Program-made: the position numbers and the translations under genes
Notes under the pieces: generated by a model
What the model saw: only the letters and a program-made list of their open reading frames with translations
Told to the model about the DNA's origin: nothing
Database searches by the model: none
Shown here: positions 23,466 to 35,500 of the stretch, one piece after another
Numbering within the stretch: the first letter of the stretch is position 1
Layout: each line of letters starts with the position of its first letter
From: Nemophila menziesii
Taxonomy: Eukaryota > Streptophyta > Magnoliopsida > Boraginales > Hydrophyllaceae
Direction: 5' to 3'
DNA length: 64,000 bases
NCBI GenBank assembly: GCA_029959085.1
Contig: JARWIR010000008.1
Span: forward strand, 19,144,001 to 19,208,000

Positions 23466-25044
23466 TGGTGGTCCTTTGTGTGTTCTAAAATAAATGCAAT
23501 AAGGAAAAGAGAACCACAACCGCAAGTGTACATTTGTCCCAAGTAATATAAGTGATAAAACAGATTCGTTCTCAGGGACGGAATGGTTGACTCTAATGCT
23601 TATCAAATAGAAGTTAATTGCACGTGAAAACAAGTAAATGATTTTAAGATTTGTTTGTTTGGTTTTCTAAATGCTAAGACAATAAAGTAAAATACTAAAT
23701 TAATGCAAGTAAATAACTAGACACAAGAAACTAAAGTGTTTACGCAAGATGAGAAGGCAGTACTTGAGAGACGCAAGGATTTCTCCTAATTATCATTCAT
23801 TTCATACATTGTTTAAGGGACAAATTGGTAAATTTGTATTGGTCGGGATTCGGAGGTCCCCTTACCCCCGTCAGGGTGGACTAAGGAGCAACTCTCAAGT
23901 GCTACAAACTCCGTCAGGGTGATTATAGTCGACTCTCAAGTGATTAAGTTTATTATACCCAATTGGCCGTAGGATTAATTACGCTCGTCAGAGTCAAATA
24001 ACTTCTATCCTACATTCAGTAATTAGTTCTGTACCCAGACCCCCCGTCAAGGTGATCCAATCGCCACTAATTGGAATAGCCTAGATACTAAATCCTATTA
24101 TTAATTGATCAGGTCAATAACAGTAAATAAATTGCAAATTATAGAAAAATACGAATTACCCAATTTGATTTAAATAATAAATATCCCATATTCAAACATA
24201 TGAAACGGAATCAAATTGGGATTAACCCATTATGCGATTTCACAAGCACTAAATTAAATTAGCTCATACTAATGCGGAAAACTAAATTAAAGAAATAAAA
24301 TTGTTCATATTGTTTTACAGAAAGAAATTAAAGAAAAACCTAATTGCGGAATTTAGATAGCTGTGATTTGGAGATATAGACGGTCTCCAACTCTCTAGCT
24401 TTCCTGCTTCCTTGCCTTGACTTCTCTCTGATGGTTTCTTTTGTAAAAAGTGAATTGTGTTTAAAATAGAAGTTAAAACCCTTATTTATACTTATAAATT
24501 CGGACTAGGCCTTTAGGTTAGAATTTAAATGAAATAATAAAGGCCCAAGTCCATTATCTTAGCCCAAAATCCCGTAACTGCTGCACCACCTCCACTAAAG
24601 CAGCTCTAACCGACTCGTTTTAACTCGGATTGACCTCATTCCAGTTGCTAAAGTTCCGTAACTCAATGGGGCACGTTTTCTCTTCACAAGTCAGCGGCTA
24701 AATCTACTCTTAGGTGGCTCGAAATCAGCAATCTTTGGAAACTTTCCAGATTTGCAGCTCTAAAATATCAATTCTTTCGGGATTTGTCATCATGCTTTGA
24801 CTTCATATCACGATCTTTGACTTTATTCTCGGATTCCTCTTCTAGACAATATTCAAAACCTACAAACTTTTCACTAAAATACCCAATATTACGCGTAAAA
24901 GTTTAATAAATTAAAAATGGTAGAAATAAAAGAGGAAGTTCGGATTATTGCATATTTAGTCCAAAAGTCTATCAAAATAAACGAATAAACACAAAAAATG
25001 ATGTCTCCCAAGGGCATAATATTAGAACATTTAGGGAGACATCA
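23466..25044 (-). mobile_element. Solo LTR, family S, copy 2
   Basis: 1,579 bp starting TGGTGGTCCTTTGTGTGTTC and ending GGGAGACATCA, flanked by GATAA (23,461-65 and 25,045-49). It inserted into the thumb of the old LINE: joining the flanks across one GATAA restores EFWWDKKEKE. On the minus strand a TATAAATAAGGG box precedes a leader-like stretch with GAGAGAAGTC, which gives the orientation and places the promoter. It is clearly collinear with copy 1. Confidence 0.92.
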
Positions 25045-25815
25045 GATAAGAAAGAAAAAGAAGAATACATTGAAGTAGTTGGGATACCCTTACTACCAAC
25101 AAAAATGAGGGAGATCGAGGGTATAAAGACCTCAACTTAAAAATGAACCTAGTTTTACTTGGAAAAACAAGCTTGGAATCTAGACAATTAGAAAAACTCA
25201 TTACGTTATAAATTATTAAAAGACAAATATTTTAAGAACTCAAAGTTAATGGATGCAAAAGTAGGATCATCCCCGTCTTGGGGATGGAGAAGCCTGATCA
25301 CAGAAACGTCTTCACTAAAAAAAATAGGAAAATTGGTAATTGTGAAGAATTACTAATTTACAAACATAAATGGATAAATGGGGAAATGGGCTAACCTTAC
25401 CTAAACCAAGCAACTTTAAGGTGGTTAAATATCTTTGGGACAACAATAATAAGACTATGGATACCCAAGAAATTGACAATATATACGATCTTAATAGCGT
25501 TACTAAAATTAAAAATATAATTATCCCTATCTTTTAGTGTAGGGACCAAATGTGTTGTAGTATTAACAAAAATGGTGAGTACTCAGTTTAGAGTGTGTAC
25601 CACCATATGAAGGAAGAAGAAACTAATACAAGAATGTCAAAAGCTGATAATAAGTCTACTTGCTCCCATATGATACCAAAGGTTTTTGGACCAAGATATG
25701 GAACATGAATACATGCCTTAAGATAAGAAATTTCATATGGAGAGCCATAAAAAATGGACTCCCCACTGAGGACAATCTTTATAAAAGAAAATGTGATAAG
25801 ACTAACATATGTAAG

Positions 25816-27352
25816 TGGTGTTGCCTAGGGTGTGATAAAAATAAGATAAAATATAAGTCAAGAAACAATGCACTCTCACCCTAGACAGGCACAGTACTGC
25901 AAGTATTACATGACGTATGCAAGTTTTAATAATAAGAAAGTTTGTTCTCAGGGACTTAGTGTGCTAGTCGAATGGGTAGCAATAACGAGTAAGAAGTAAA
26001 TAATTAAAAGACAGAAAGTAAATAGAGAATGAATTTCGAAATTATCTAAATTAAACTAAGGAAATAAAGACAATAAAATAAATACGTAGAAATATGAGAT
26101 GAGAAGTATAGCTTAGGTTTTGCTAGTATGCACTAATCCTTCTAATTCTTTCTATTAGATCTAGTTAATACGGGAGATAATTAGCTCTTGTATACTTAGT
26201 CAGGATTCTAAGTTCCCATACCTTAGACCTGGAGAGCGACTAAGGGGGCTACGGACACACCAAGAGGCTGGTTCAAATAGGGTTATCCTGCGCCACTAGG
26301 GCCCTAAGCAATCAATTTCCATACATGGTGATAGTGATTAAATTATACCGTAATGACTATCTAGTTAGAATTAGTGTTGTCAGGACCAATATCGACACTA
26401 GACGTTATGTGGTGTTTCAACAATTAGACACCCAGATAAGGTGACCATCTAATTACTATTAAGAAAGCCTAAAGTGATCAGTTCTAGGACAGGCAATAAA
26501 TCAAAACACATAAACAAATATAAAGGTAAGAAGCTAATATCAGATTAAAACATGTAATTCCCAAAGAAACTTAGATAATAAGAAATTTGAATTCATAGAT
26601 TATACATGATGCAAAACCCAAGCAATGGGGAGTTTAGTTCATACATGAAGGAAATAAACTAAAAGAAATAATAAAAGAAATCATCTTGCTCTCTACAATA
26701 ACTTGGAAGAATAAAACCTTAAGAGCTAATTACTATGAGGCAAGGATGATTTACAAGTGATATAAGGGTGTATTTATAGGTGTTTAGAAGACCTAATTCG
26801 TTTTCTTGAAGGAGAAGGTAAGTAGTGGACTCTAAGCCCAACTCAAATTCGTAACCCTAAAAACATGAAATCAGGTCCGTCTTTCTTTTGGTCCTAGCAA
26901 CTTCAATACGCATCCGTTTGACGCGTATGAGTACACCAAATTCAACGTCTCGGAAAGATCTTCAACTTTGCTCTTGACCGTTTCTCCAAATTCCACACCG
27001 TTTTTTAGATATAAGCTGATTTGTGGTCGTAGGTGCAGAAATTCAGGATTAAGGCAGCTTTTCCTTTTGCATGTTTTTAGCTTTTGTTTCCTTATCTCCA
27101 ATTTCCATGCTTATCTCTTTCCATATCTTGTAGTATTTGACTTGGACTCTAATTAATCTCCATAATTATCTTTAAAGCTTCACACTAAATAAATAATTAA
27201 ACCCAATATGCTCTAAAAATATTATTTTACTAAATCAAGACGCAAAATAGGAAAGTGCACTATTTCTCAAGAAAATCGACTATTATGACTTCTAAATCAC
27301 TAAAAATGAGGTCTCATCTTAACATAAATCTATCACAAATGAGGAGACATCC
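25816..27352 (-). mobile_element. Solo LTR, family S, diverged copy 3
   Basis: 1,537 bp starting TGGTGTTGCC and ending GGAGACATCC, so the last base departs from the canonical CA. It is flanked by GTAAG (25,811-15 and 27,353-57). Similarity to copies 1 and 2 is clear at both ends and at GTTCTCAGGGAC but weak in the middle. On the minus strand it has a TATA-like CCTATAAATACACCC. It sits between two zinc-binding cysteines of the LINE linker. Confidence 0.85.
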
Positions 27353-28356
27353 GTAAGATTTGTAATATTAGTATTGGAAGTGTTGAACATATGATCTTTT
27401 AGTGTGGTTGGGCTAAGGGGGTATGGTTCAATTACCCACTCAACCTAATAACTCATAATAAGAACACGAGTAAACTTGACAATGGATTATCCATAACACT
27501 CAAGAAATTATTGAAAATTTTGATAAAAATGATGATATTCTGGAATACATTTGTACTTTGATTTGGAATATCTGAAAAAATAGAAATAGTTTCATTTATA
27601 ATAGGATTAAATGCAACCTAATTTAAACAATATTCAAAACTAATCAAATTTGGACTAAACAACATAAAATTAACTTCCCGGATAGCAAATTTTTTAGGGA
27701 AAAAAAGAGCGCAATAACAATGAAATCAGTAATATGAAAAAGAATGATATCCCTCGTAGGAAATAGTAACACAATCACTAGAAACACTAAGGATAATAAA
27801 TAGGTCCCATTCCCTGTAAATTTTATAAAAAATTAATAGTGATGTTGTAGGTACGGTTTTTGGGACTGCAATAGGTAGGATTGCAAGAGATCATAATGGT
27901 TATGTGATTACAGCCACAGGTGACATTGGTGTATAAGCACAAACTCTTCTCTTAAAGTTGAAGCAACAGGGGTATTGAAAGCCCTCCAAATGGCTAGGGA
28001 ATTCCTAGTAGGTAGTTGCATTATCGAGAATGATTGCCTCACTTTGATGCAACCGCTTGCGAATAACTACCCGGTCATTGGACATAATATTAGTAATATT
28101 GTCAAAAACATTTACCGGTTTGCTGAGATCGTAAAATCGATTTTTTTGCGTATTTTTAGAAGAAAGAACTGTGCAATTGATTAGGTTGCTAAATATAAGC
28201 TTAATAGTTTCTTGTTTGGTAATAAATTTATTTCAGTGTCTCCTCAATTACAAATCTACTTATAATTGACCTGTCCCCAAATGAAATAGGTTGATTGGTT
28301 CCCTATTGTAATAAGCTTTTATCAATTTATATTATTATGATTGGAAAAAAAAAAAT

Positions 28357-28660
28357 TTGCTTCAAATTTGTTTGTAAATCATTTCAAACATTATAATGCT
28401 ATCAAATATTTAATCTGAACACGTTTCAATATTTTTATTAAGGAATATACATTTTTAGGCTTCAAATTCTGAAATGAGAATTTTAAAGGTCTGGTTAGGA
28501 TTTTTCTGGTTTCTGGTTACATTTTTTGGGGGTATATACCCACTATTTTAATTTTTGGGGGGTACATACCCACTATTTTAATTATTTTTAATTACATTAT
28601 AAGTCCTTGTTGAAAATTTATGGTTTTAATTTTCTTAGGCGTGATCTTTTGTGGCCCGTT
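28357..28660. other. Non-coding, with GGGTATATACCCAC motifs
   Basis: AT-rich. Two copies of the palindromic GGGTATATACCCAC/GGGTACATACCCAC motif occur near 28,530 and 28,561, followed by ACATTATAAGTCC. This is the same pairing of motifs as in the 99-bp repeat at 2.96-3.28 kb. Confidence 0.5.
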
Positions 28661-28674
28661 AATGGTGTTTACTC

Positions 28675-29215
28675 CTTGAAAATAACTTGCTTGAGCAGAA
28701 TACCCCCTGAAAATACAAAACAATGGGTATATACCTCCTGAAAATGCAAAAAAGGGGGTACGTTACTGGAGGTGGACAATGGCCAGATCTGGCGAGATCT
28801 GGTCCATGACGCAGTAGGGCGACAGTTTTCTGATACAGGAGGGCGGTGGTTTTTTGGTGCTTTGCTGGGAACGAACGGGAGCAGAGAGAAAGAGGGGAGG
28901 TGGTGTACATGGTGAAGGTGGTGAGATCTTGACGAATGACGTTAGATTTCTGGTGCTGAAGATGGAGGTGGGGCGGTGTTTTTCAACTTCACAGCAAGAT
29001 CTTGTACAGACAAGCGGAAGAAATGGATTGCTTGACCGGAATACCCCCTAAGAATACAAAACAGGGGGGGTATATACCCCCTAAAAATGCAAAAAAAAGG
29101 GGGTATGTTACTGGAGGTGGACAATGGCCAGATCTGGCGAGATCTGGTCCATGACGCAGTAGGGCAGCAGTTTTCTGATGCAGTAGGGCGGCGGTTTTTT
29201 GGTGCTTTGCTATCC
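28675..29215. repeat. Tandem duplication, period 345 bp
   Basis: A block with GAATACCCCCT, a pyrimidine/purine tract, GGAGGTGGACAATGGCCAG and GGGCGGTGGTTTTTTGGTGC occurs at about 28,695-28,865 and again at about 29,038-29,210. The anchor GGTGGACAAT lies at 28,771 and 29,116. Long open frames on either strand here are products of the low-complexity repeat. Confidence 0.75.
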
Positions 29216-29269
29216 AAGATCTGAACGGGTTTTATGGTGAAAATGGGCCAAAGATCTGAATGGGTTTTA

Positions 29270-29565
29270 TGGTGGTGAAGGAGAGCGGCAGCGGGAAGAT
29301 GATGGTGATGGTGGAGGAGAGCGGCAGCAGGAAGACATGAGTTTAATGGTGGGAAGGGGATGGTTTTCTGGTGAAGGAGATGCGAACGGCAGAGAAAGGC
29401 CACAACGGCGGCGCAAAGATGATGGTGATGGTGGTGAAGGAGAGCGGCAGCGGGAAGATGATGGTGATGGTGGTGGAGGAAAGCGGCAGCAGGAAGACAT
29501 GAGTTTAATGGTGGGAATGGGATGGTTTTCTGGTGCATGAGATGCGAACGGCAGAGAAAGAGAAA
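29270..29565. repeat. Tandem duplication, period 161 bp, GGTGATGG-rich
   Basis: The segment from GAGCGGCAGCGGGAAGATGA through AGACATGAGTTTAATGGTGG to GATGCGAACGGCAGAGAAAG is repeated (anchor at 29,281 and 29,442). The encoded histidine- or arginine-rich frames are compositional artefacts. Confidence 0.75.
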
Positions 29566-29697
29566 AGGGGAGAGGTTGGGGTTGGGTTTTTAATTTCTAA
29601 ATCTAATGGGAAAGGGGAGGTGGATTTATGATATTCCTTTAGTTGGATTCTAATTAGAGGTAATTATGTATGACATACATTTAAGAGAATGAGATCT

Positions 29698-29865
29698 TAA
29701 TGCGTAGTATGTGTATACTAAGCATATATACATTCGATAAACAATTACCTTGATTTTATTCATCTAATGCGTAGTATGTATATATACTGCGCATATATAC
29801 ATTCCATAAACAATTACCTTGATTTTATTCATTTAATGCGCAGTATGTATATATAGTGAGTAAAA
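29698..29865. repeat. Two and a half tandem units, 67-69 bp
   Basis: Units start TAATGCGTAGTATGT at 29,698, 29,765 and 29,834. Each full unit ends CAATTACCTTGATTTTATTCAT. Confidence 0.85.
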
Positions 29866-30030
29866 TCGTCAAATCCTTATATATGGGTTTTGATATGAGT
29901 TCACAAATCACATCTAACTACAAGTATGTAGAGCATTAACACGAGCAATACTAAAATGTAGAGCAATTGCTATAAAACAACAAGCTGTTATTGCATAGTG
30001 CATACCTTGCACAAACCAAATCTTATACAC

Positions 30031-30122
30031 ATATCAATCAGGCAACAAACAAATCCTAGCCTCACACAATTATTACATATCAATCAGGCAACAAACAAAT
30101 CCTAGCCTCACACAATTATTAA
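30031..30122. repeat. Exact 46-bp tandem duplication
   Basis: The unit starting ATATCAATCAGGCAACAAAC occurs at 30,031 and 30,077. It lies about 90 bp beyond the stop codon of the neighbouring minus-strand gene and may fall in its 3' untranslated region. Confidence 0.85.
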
Positions 30123-30210
30123 ACTAGAAGAGCAACACTCTTAAACCACAATCAAAACACACCCCCAAAAAAAAAGAAAAAAAATAATATTCTTGTCTTA
30201 AACTAACCAT

Positions 30211-32857
30211 CTACATTTTCACAGCTCTCTTGATTGTCTTAAAGGAAGACTTAATAAAGCTATTCCTTGCTTCATTTTCCTTATTACTACCATCTTCATC
30301 ACTCATTACCAATGGTTTTTTCCCAATACAATCCACTTTCTTCTTCATTCCATTAAAAATCAAAGATGGTGAAGATGGTTTTCTCCTAAATAACCTTGCA
30401 CTTTCACACCTCACAAGCACTCTTTCTTTTCCCTTCTCCATATTCTCCTTTCCTTCATTATCCCCTACTTCATTTTCATTGCTTTTCTCAACATTCAAAT
30501 CTTTCATTTCAAGAATCTCTCTCTTTCCCAAATCTGAAGTTGATTTTCGGGCCTTCATTACTACAATCTCTTCTTTTCCCTTTTCTTCTTCATCTCTCGA
30601 ATTCTTATCCTTTTGTGGATAAACAATATTCAATTTTCGGATAATTTCTTCAGTTTTCGCATCACGATCATCACGATTTTCAGAATCCAAAAGCAACTCA
30701 AGCCACTTCTCAACATTTCCTTTTCCTCTTTCCTTTCTACTCTCTTCATCTTCCTCTTTTTCGGGCCCACGTAAAACTGAAAATTGAAAATTATCATAAA
30801 TCTTCTCACCCTCATTAACTATTTCCTCTGGTACTATTTTGCATCTTTCTTCCAATTCTTTCTCTTCTTCCAAAGACAACTCAGCTGATTTTTTCTGCTC
30901 CTCGTCAAGATAAACTCGAAGTTCCTTGTGTAAATGAAGAGATGTTACATCATTAGCTTCTTCTATTTCTAGTATTTGAGAGTTTTTTTTCGGTGAGTAA
31001 ACAACAATTTTATTATCATCTTTCTCCTCAATTCTTGATCTCTTTCTTACTTTCTTCTCCCATTGAGGTCTTACTTGTTTCTCTAACTCATCTCTTTTCT
31101 TGAATCTTCTATACAAATCCCTCTCTGAAGAATCACAAATCGCTTTCTGAGCTTCAAGTCTCGCCATTAAAGCATTACTCGCTGCTTGATTCAATCTCAC
31201 TTGTTCTTTATACACAACACTCCTACATAAAACAAAAAAAAAATTAATAAACACTAACATTATTTAATTAAAAAAATTAAAAAAATAAATTAGGTTATTT
31301 TAATTAATTTCTTACTGATGCATAGCATCGCGAATCATCTTCTCTAACATTACTCTATACGAAGATTGTTCCTCAGCTAAACGTCGACATTTTTCAACTC
31401 TTCTCTTTCGCTTTATTAAAACCATCTCTAACTCTTGAATGCTAAATTTCTCATCCTCTGTTTTTCGCTTTAATTCATTTACTTCATCGTCAAGTTTTTG
31501 AATTTCTCCTTTCATTTTCGATGTTTCTTCTCTATGTCGTAAAGAATCTCTCGCCAATACAATCGCCTCATAAGGATTGCTCGACATGTTTGGATCTTCA
31601 TTTTCCTTCATTCTCGATTTCAATTTTTTGACAGCTGTCATAATTAAGCAAATTCAAAATAAACATAAGATAAAGGTTGAAAATTTAGACTATATAATCA
31701 ATATTTATTACTAACCTATGATGGGTGTGCTTGATTTAGGTTTTTTATTGAAGTCTAACGAGGAATTATCATGGTGTTCTCTTCGAGATAGAACTATAGC
31801 TGCAGGAGCTAACCCGATCTTATCTTTTGATTCAATAAAGTGGCGAGGGAAAGCATGTGAATCAACTGTTTGTGAAGAATTTATTTCCTCACATTCACCT
31901 TCAGAAAATAGCCATGAGAAAGCTCTATGCCTGAATATAACAATATTCAAGTGTAAATAGTCATCGTTATATATGGAAAACGTAAAAAAAAAAACTAACT
32001 AACCTGAAATCAGAATTTGAAGAAGCGAAAATTGATAAGAATTGATTTATAGATACGCCTACTTGAAGATCCCACCATGGTATGAGAAATTCTAATTGAT
32101 CATGCTTTTTTCTGCATACTTGCCACTGTAATATCCTTAAGTTACTCGCAACAGTCAATCCACCTCCTGTATTTTCCAAGAAAAAAAATTTAAATTCACT
32201 CGAAATTGAAGGATAATTGAGCAAGAAAACACTAAATATGCAATTTAATAGGGAGATAGAGTGATTAGATTTTTACTTGAGCAAGGAAACCAATGATCGA
32301 TATCCCAAGCAAGAGGTGAAGCAGGATCAGCATGATAATAAAGAACATTTCCATATGGATCAACACGGAAAGTTTCAGGATCAAAACCAGCATTCCTGAA
32401 AAATCAAATTGTAAAGGAGATTAATTAAAGAGCAATACAATAGATTATACTAATGATTTTAATACTAGATCAATATGTTATACCCGAGATGGTTGAGTTG
32501 TTTCCATAGAAGACTGACAAAAATCTTGGGCTTTGTGGTTGGTTTTGCTCTGGGATCAATTATCGGAAACATCTCATCTAGTTCATTTGTTCTCGATGCC
32601 TGTTTACATATATGGTTACAGCAATTAGATATAGACACATACTAAATAAATTATTATAATTCATAACGTAATTTGTGAAAATTGATTGACTTTGTTACCT
32701 CAATTTGTGGCAAAGTATATGGAACAAAAGTAAAAGGAGGGCCATAGCTGAAAGAATTGAAGCTTCTGTCTCTACAAAGCTTTGAGTAAGCTTTTGGGTA
32801 TCCAAGACCTTCATCAATGGCTAATTCATCTTCAGTAAAGCAAAGCTCAATTGCCAT
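30211..32857 (-). CDS. Plant HNH-motif, coiled-coil protein (700 aa, 7 exons), function unknown
   Basis: The only convincing host gene. Exons on the minus strand are 32,857-32,699, 32,599-32,484, 32,395-32,277, 32,166-32,004, 31,930-31,716, 31,634-31,316 and 31,222-30,211. Every intron has GT...AG ends and all phases join, giving 2,103 nt. The start is the ATG opening MAIELCFTEDELAIDEGLGY. Residues about 104-155 hold VDPYGNVLYYH, WDIDHWFPCSRGG and SNLRILQWQ, an HNH-endonuclease-like pattern (D125-H126, N140, H153), split over exons 3 and 4. Residues about 285-420 are a charged coiled coil, and the rest is Lys/Glu-rich and probably disordered. The N-terminal half looks like a conserved uncharacterised plant protein; nuclease activity is inference only. 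No stop or frameshift is seen. Confidence 0.87.
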
Positions 32858-32869
32858 TGTACTTTTTTG

Positions 32870-34590
32870 ACGGACAAATTAAGGTTGCAGAGAGAAGAAA
32901 GAATATGGCTGGTTAAAGACAGAGAAGGAGCGGATCAGTAAGTAAGTAGTTGAGCTGTAACGTAACGGTCATGTATTTTGAAATGTTTGACGATTACGTT
33001 GTGTTCTCTTTTTTTTGGTCAATATGGTTAGGTTGTCTTTGAATGTCTAACGGCTAGATATGCTGACGCATGTGGGCTTATTAAAGACTTTAGGCATGAA
33101 GAGACTAGATTGCCCCTCATTATAATTTCTTTTTGCGGTTGGGTAGGATATAGGAAAAAAGGTTTAGGGGTAGAGTTGGTAGTTTGACCATGCCGATTAG
33201 ATATCTTTAAATATATTCAAGTATTTTTTGTTAAAGGGTAAACTTGAAATTGTAAATTGTAATGATTAATGCCATGATTTTTAGGAAGAATATTTGTGGG
33301 AAAGGTTAATTAATAAATTAATGGCATGTACGCTCTTATGGGCTTAGATTTTTTATTTGTTTCTAAAGGTTTTTATGGTTACAACTCTTTGTTTTTGGTA
33401 ACTAAAGATTTTATAATGTATTTAAAAAGAAAATAATAAAATATAAATATATAATGGTATGATATATTTACATACTATCATACTTTAAACTAGTTCTACT
33501 ATATTTATAGTGTATGTCGATTGATACTAACCTTTTGACAAACATATACTTCAATTAAAACTATTTATATCTTGTTTCAAACATTTAATTAAAATATCTG
33601 TAAATTTATTTTGAGATCTAAAAAAATATATTTTACATCCAACCAAAACCTTACACTATAATAATTCTAAGCCTTCTTGCTAACATATAAAATTTTCAGT
33701 TTATTTTTTGACAAATTTTGCATACCTTTAAACAATTTGAAGATTGTCTATTAAATATCTTACTCATATTATGAAATTAAAATGATAGCTATATAGTTTT
33801 TAATAGGGAAATTATTTTATGTTGACATATTATTCCATCTAATATATTTGTACAAGAAAATCTTTATAGGTTAACTTGCCCTAATTATTATTTATTTTAT
33901 TACATACCATCTATGGAGTACAATTTAGCTAAAATATGCATTCAATCACTTTGATCTTTTAAACATGTTTTATACTATATCTAGTCATTTTCTCCTCGAA
34001 GGATGGAGCACTTGGTCATCGAAATCAAAGACAGCCATACCCCAAGCTATCAGACAAAAAACTCTTTTTTTGCACTGCTTGCTAGTGAGTAGAGTCTCTT
34101 TGAAGAGCAAATTGAGAGTAAGAAAATGCTTGCCTAAGAGCCGTGTGCGTTGTTTCTATAAAGAGTGTCAACTACATTATTTAATGTTACCACATTTAGA
34201 ACATTTCATATGTAAGAATCAAGAACACCCAAGTATCATTACTCACACAAAATATAGTAATTCACTTAGATGTAGATTTTCACTTTTTGGTCAAAACTTT
34301 CTATGTGATTGAATTAAAAATATGTTCAACCAATCATTTGGAACATATTTCATGTTAAGAGAAGTTTCATGTGAGTATCATACATTACACAAAAATATGC
34401 ATCCTTGAAAACCTAATTCTCACATACATTTCATATCATATATTTTCATGTGTTTAAAGTTAGATGTTGCCATGAACTAACAACTTTCTTAGAATTGTAT
34501 TTTAAACACATCACGTGAAGGAATTTTCAACATTAGAGCGACTGATCATCTTATAAATGCACGTAAACAGTTGAAATATGAACCACACTA
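32870..34590. other. AT-rich intergenic region upstream of the HNH-motif gene
   Basis: The promoter of the minus-strand gene should lie just right of 32,857. I see no clear TATA box at a plausible distance. The rest, to about 34.6 kb, is AT-rich with only short open frames and no element ends. Confidence 0.4.
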
Positions 34591-34599
34591 ATCAAGATC

Positions 34600-35464
34600 C
34601 AAAACCCTAACATGAATCGGGTGCTTGAAATGAACTTAAAATCAGAACCTTGATTTAGTATTCTAGATGTGGATCTTGACATGTAGATATATTGGTCGTT
34701 GAAATCCCAAACTAGGAACCGATTATGAACGAAATTGGGACCTATTTTCAGTCGTTGTAGTTTTTATTTGTGCCACATCAACAAATCCATTGGGATATAT
34801 TTGCCTATATATAGGAGCTCATTTAATAAATTCAATACATTTCTTGAAGTATAAAATTTCACACCATCAAAAGGATCATCCATAAGAGATCAAAAGCTAT
34901 GTTCTTCACTTTATCATCATAAATATAGCTTGATACACTTCATAATCATCTTTACTTAAGAAGGACCGCAAAGATCACCGAATTAATTATCTATCTAAGA
35001 GGAATTTCTCAACAACCATCGTTGTTCATATCTTAAGGAGTATCACAATATCGTCGTAATATTTACTCATTACGAGTTCGTGTTCTTTATTGTGATATTA
35101 ACCAAACACAAGGGTTTAACTCTTGATCTAGATTAGAGAAGAGTGGTTGTAGATGTTAAGATTGGGCCTGTATCGGTTAGGTTTCATGATTGAACCTGTA
35201 CAAAATTACGTTTAGGGTTGGGATTGAGCCCGATAAACATCTTGGTTTATTTTATGGTTTAGCCCGGTGAAAAACTCATTGTAAAGGTTTTATATTTAAC
35301 CTTCAATAAATATAAGAAACTTAATGGAAAAGATTAAAATCCTAACGTGGCTACCTTAGGTGATGGAGTAGGCCCTTGGGAGTTCAAACCACTCAAAAAT
35401 GAATATGTGTCTTCTAACCTTATCCTTTTACATGTTGTATTTATATCTTTTGTATCTCTCAGAG
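34600..35464 (+). repeat. Possible LTR/leader relic of a Copia-like element
   Basis: It has a TATA-like TGCCTATATATAGGAGCTC near 34,800, followed by a long leader-like region. That ends in GGCTACCTTAGGTGATGGAGTAGG and CAAACCACTC, similar in layout to the U5 end of the intact Copia LTR (CTTCCTTAGGTAGTGGATGTAGGG and GAACCACT). No primer site or boundary was found, so this is an inference from arrangement. Confidence 0.35.
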
Positions 35465-35465
35465 T

Positions 35466-35500
<35 letters not shown>

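Larger units (their letters stand above)
18480..28356 (+). mobile_element. Old AT-rich LINE (family A), split by three later insertions
   Basis: Pieces in order on the plus strand: endonuclease (about 18,480-18,745, including KPWLLIGDFNCIRYQVDKLG), end of endonuclease (21,500-21,650, LWSNLYPQAWVAVVPAIGSD, then HSPFVL), reverse transcriptase (22,000-23,460) and thumb (25,045-25,660). They continue with the linker (25,660-25,815 plus 27,358-27,600) and RNase H (27,840-28,260), ending at an A-run at about 28,346-28,356. The interruptions are a family L LINE (18,750-21,490) and solo LTRs at 23,466-25,044 and 25,816-27,352. Removing the second solo LTR and one GTAAG restores NICKICNISIGSVEH, the expected zinc-ribbon motif. 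Many stops show that it is long dead. Confidence 0.85.

Noticed and set aside
28942..29538. 198-codon minus-strand frame rich in histidine, proline and alanine
   Set aside because: It is translated from the tandem GGTGATGG and GGCAGC duplications. Other frames of the same DNA are equally open and no domain is recognisable.
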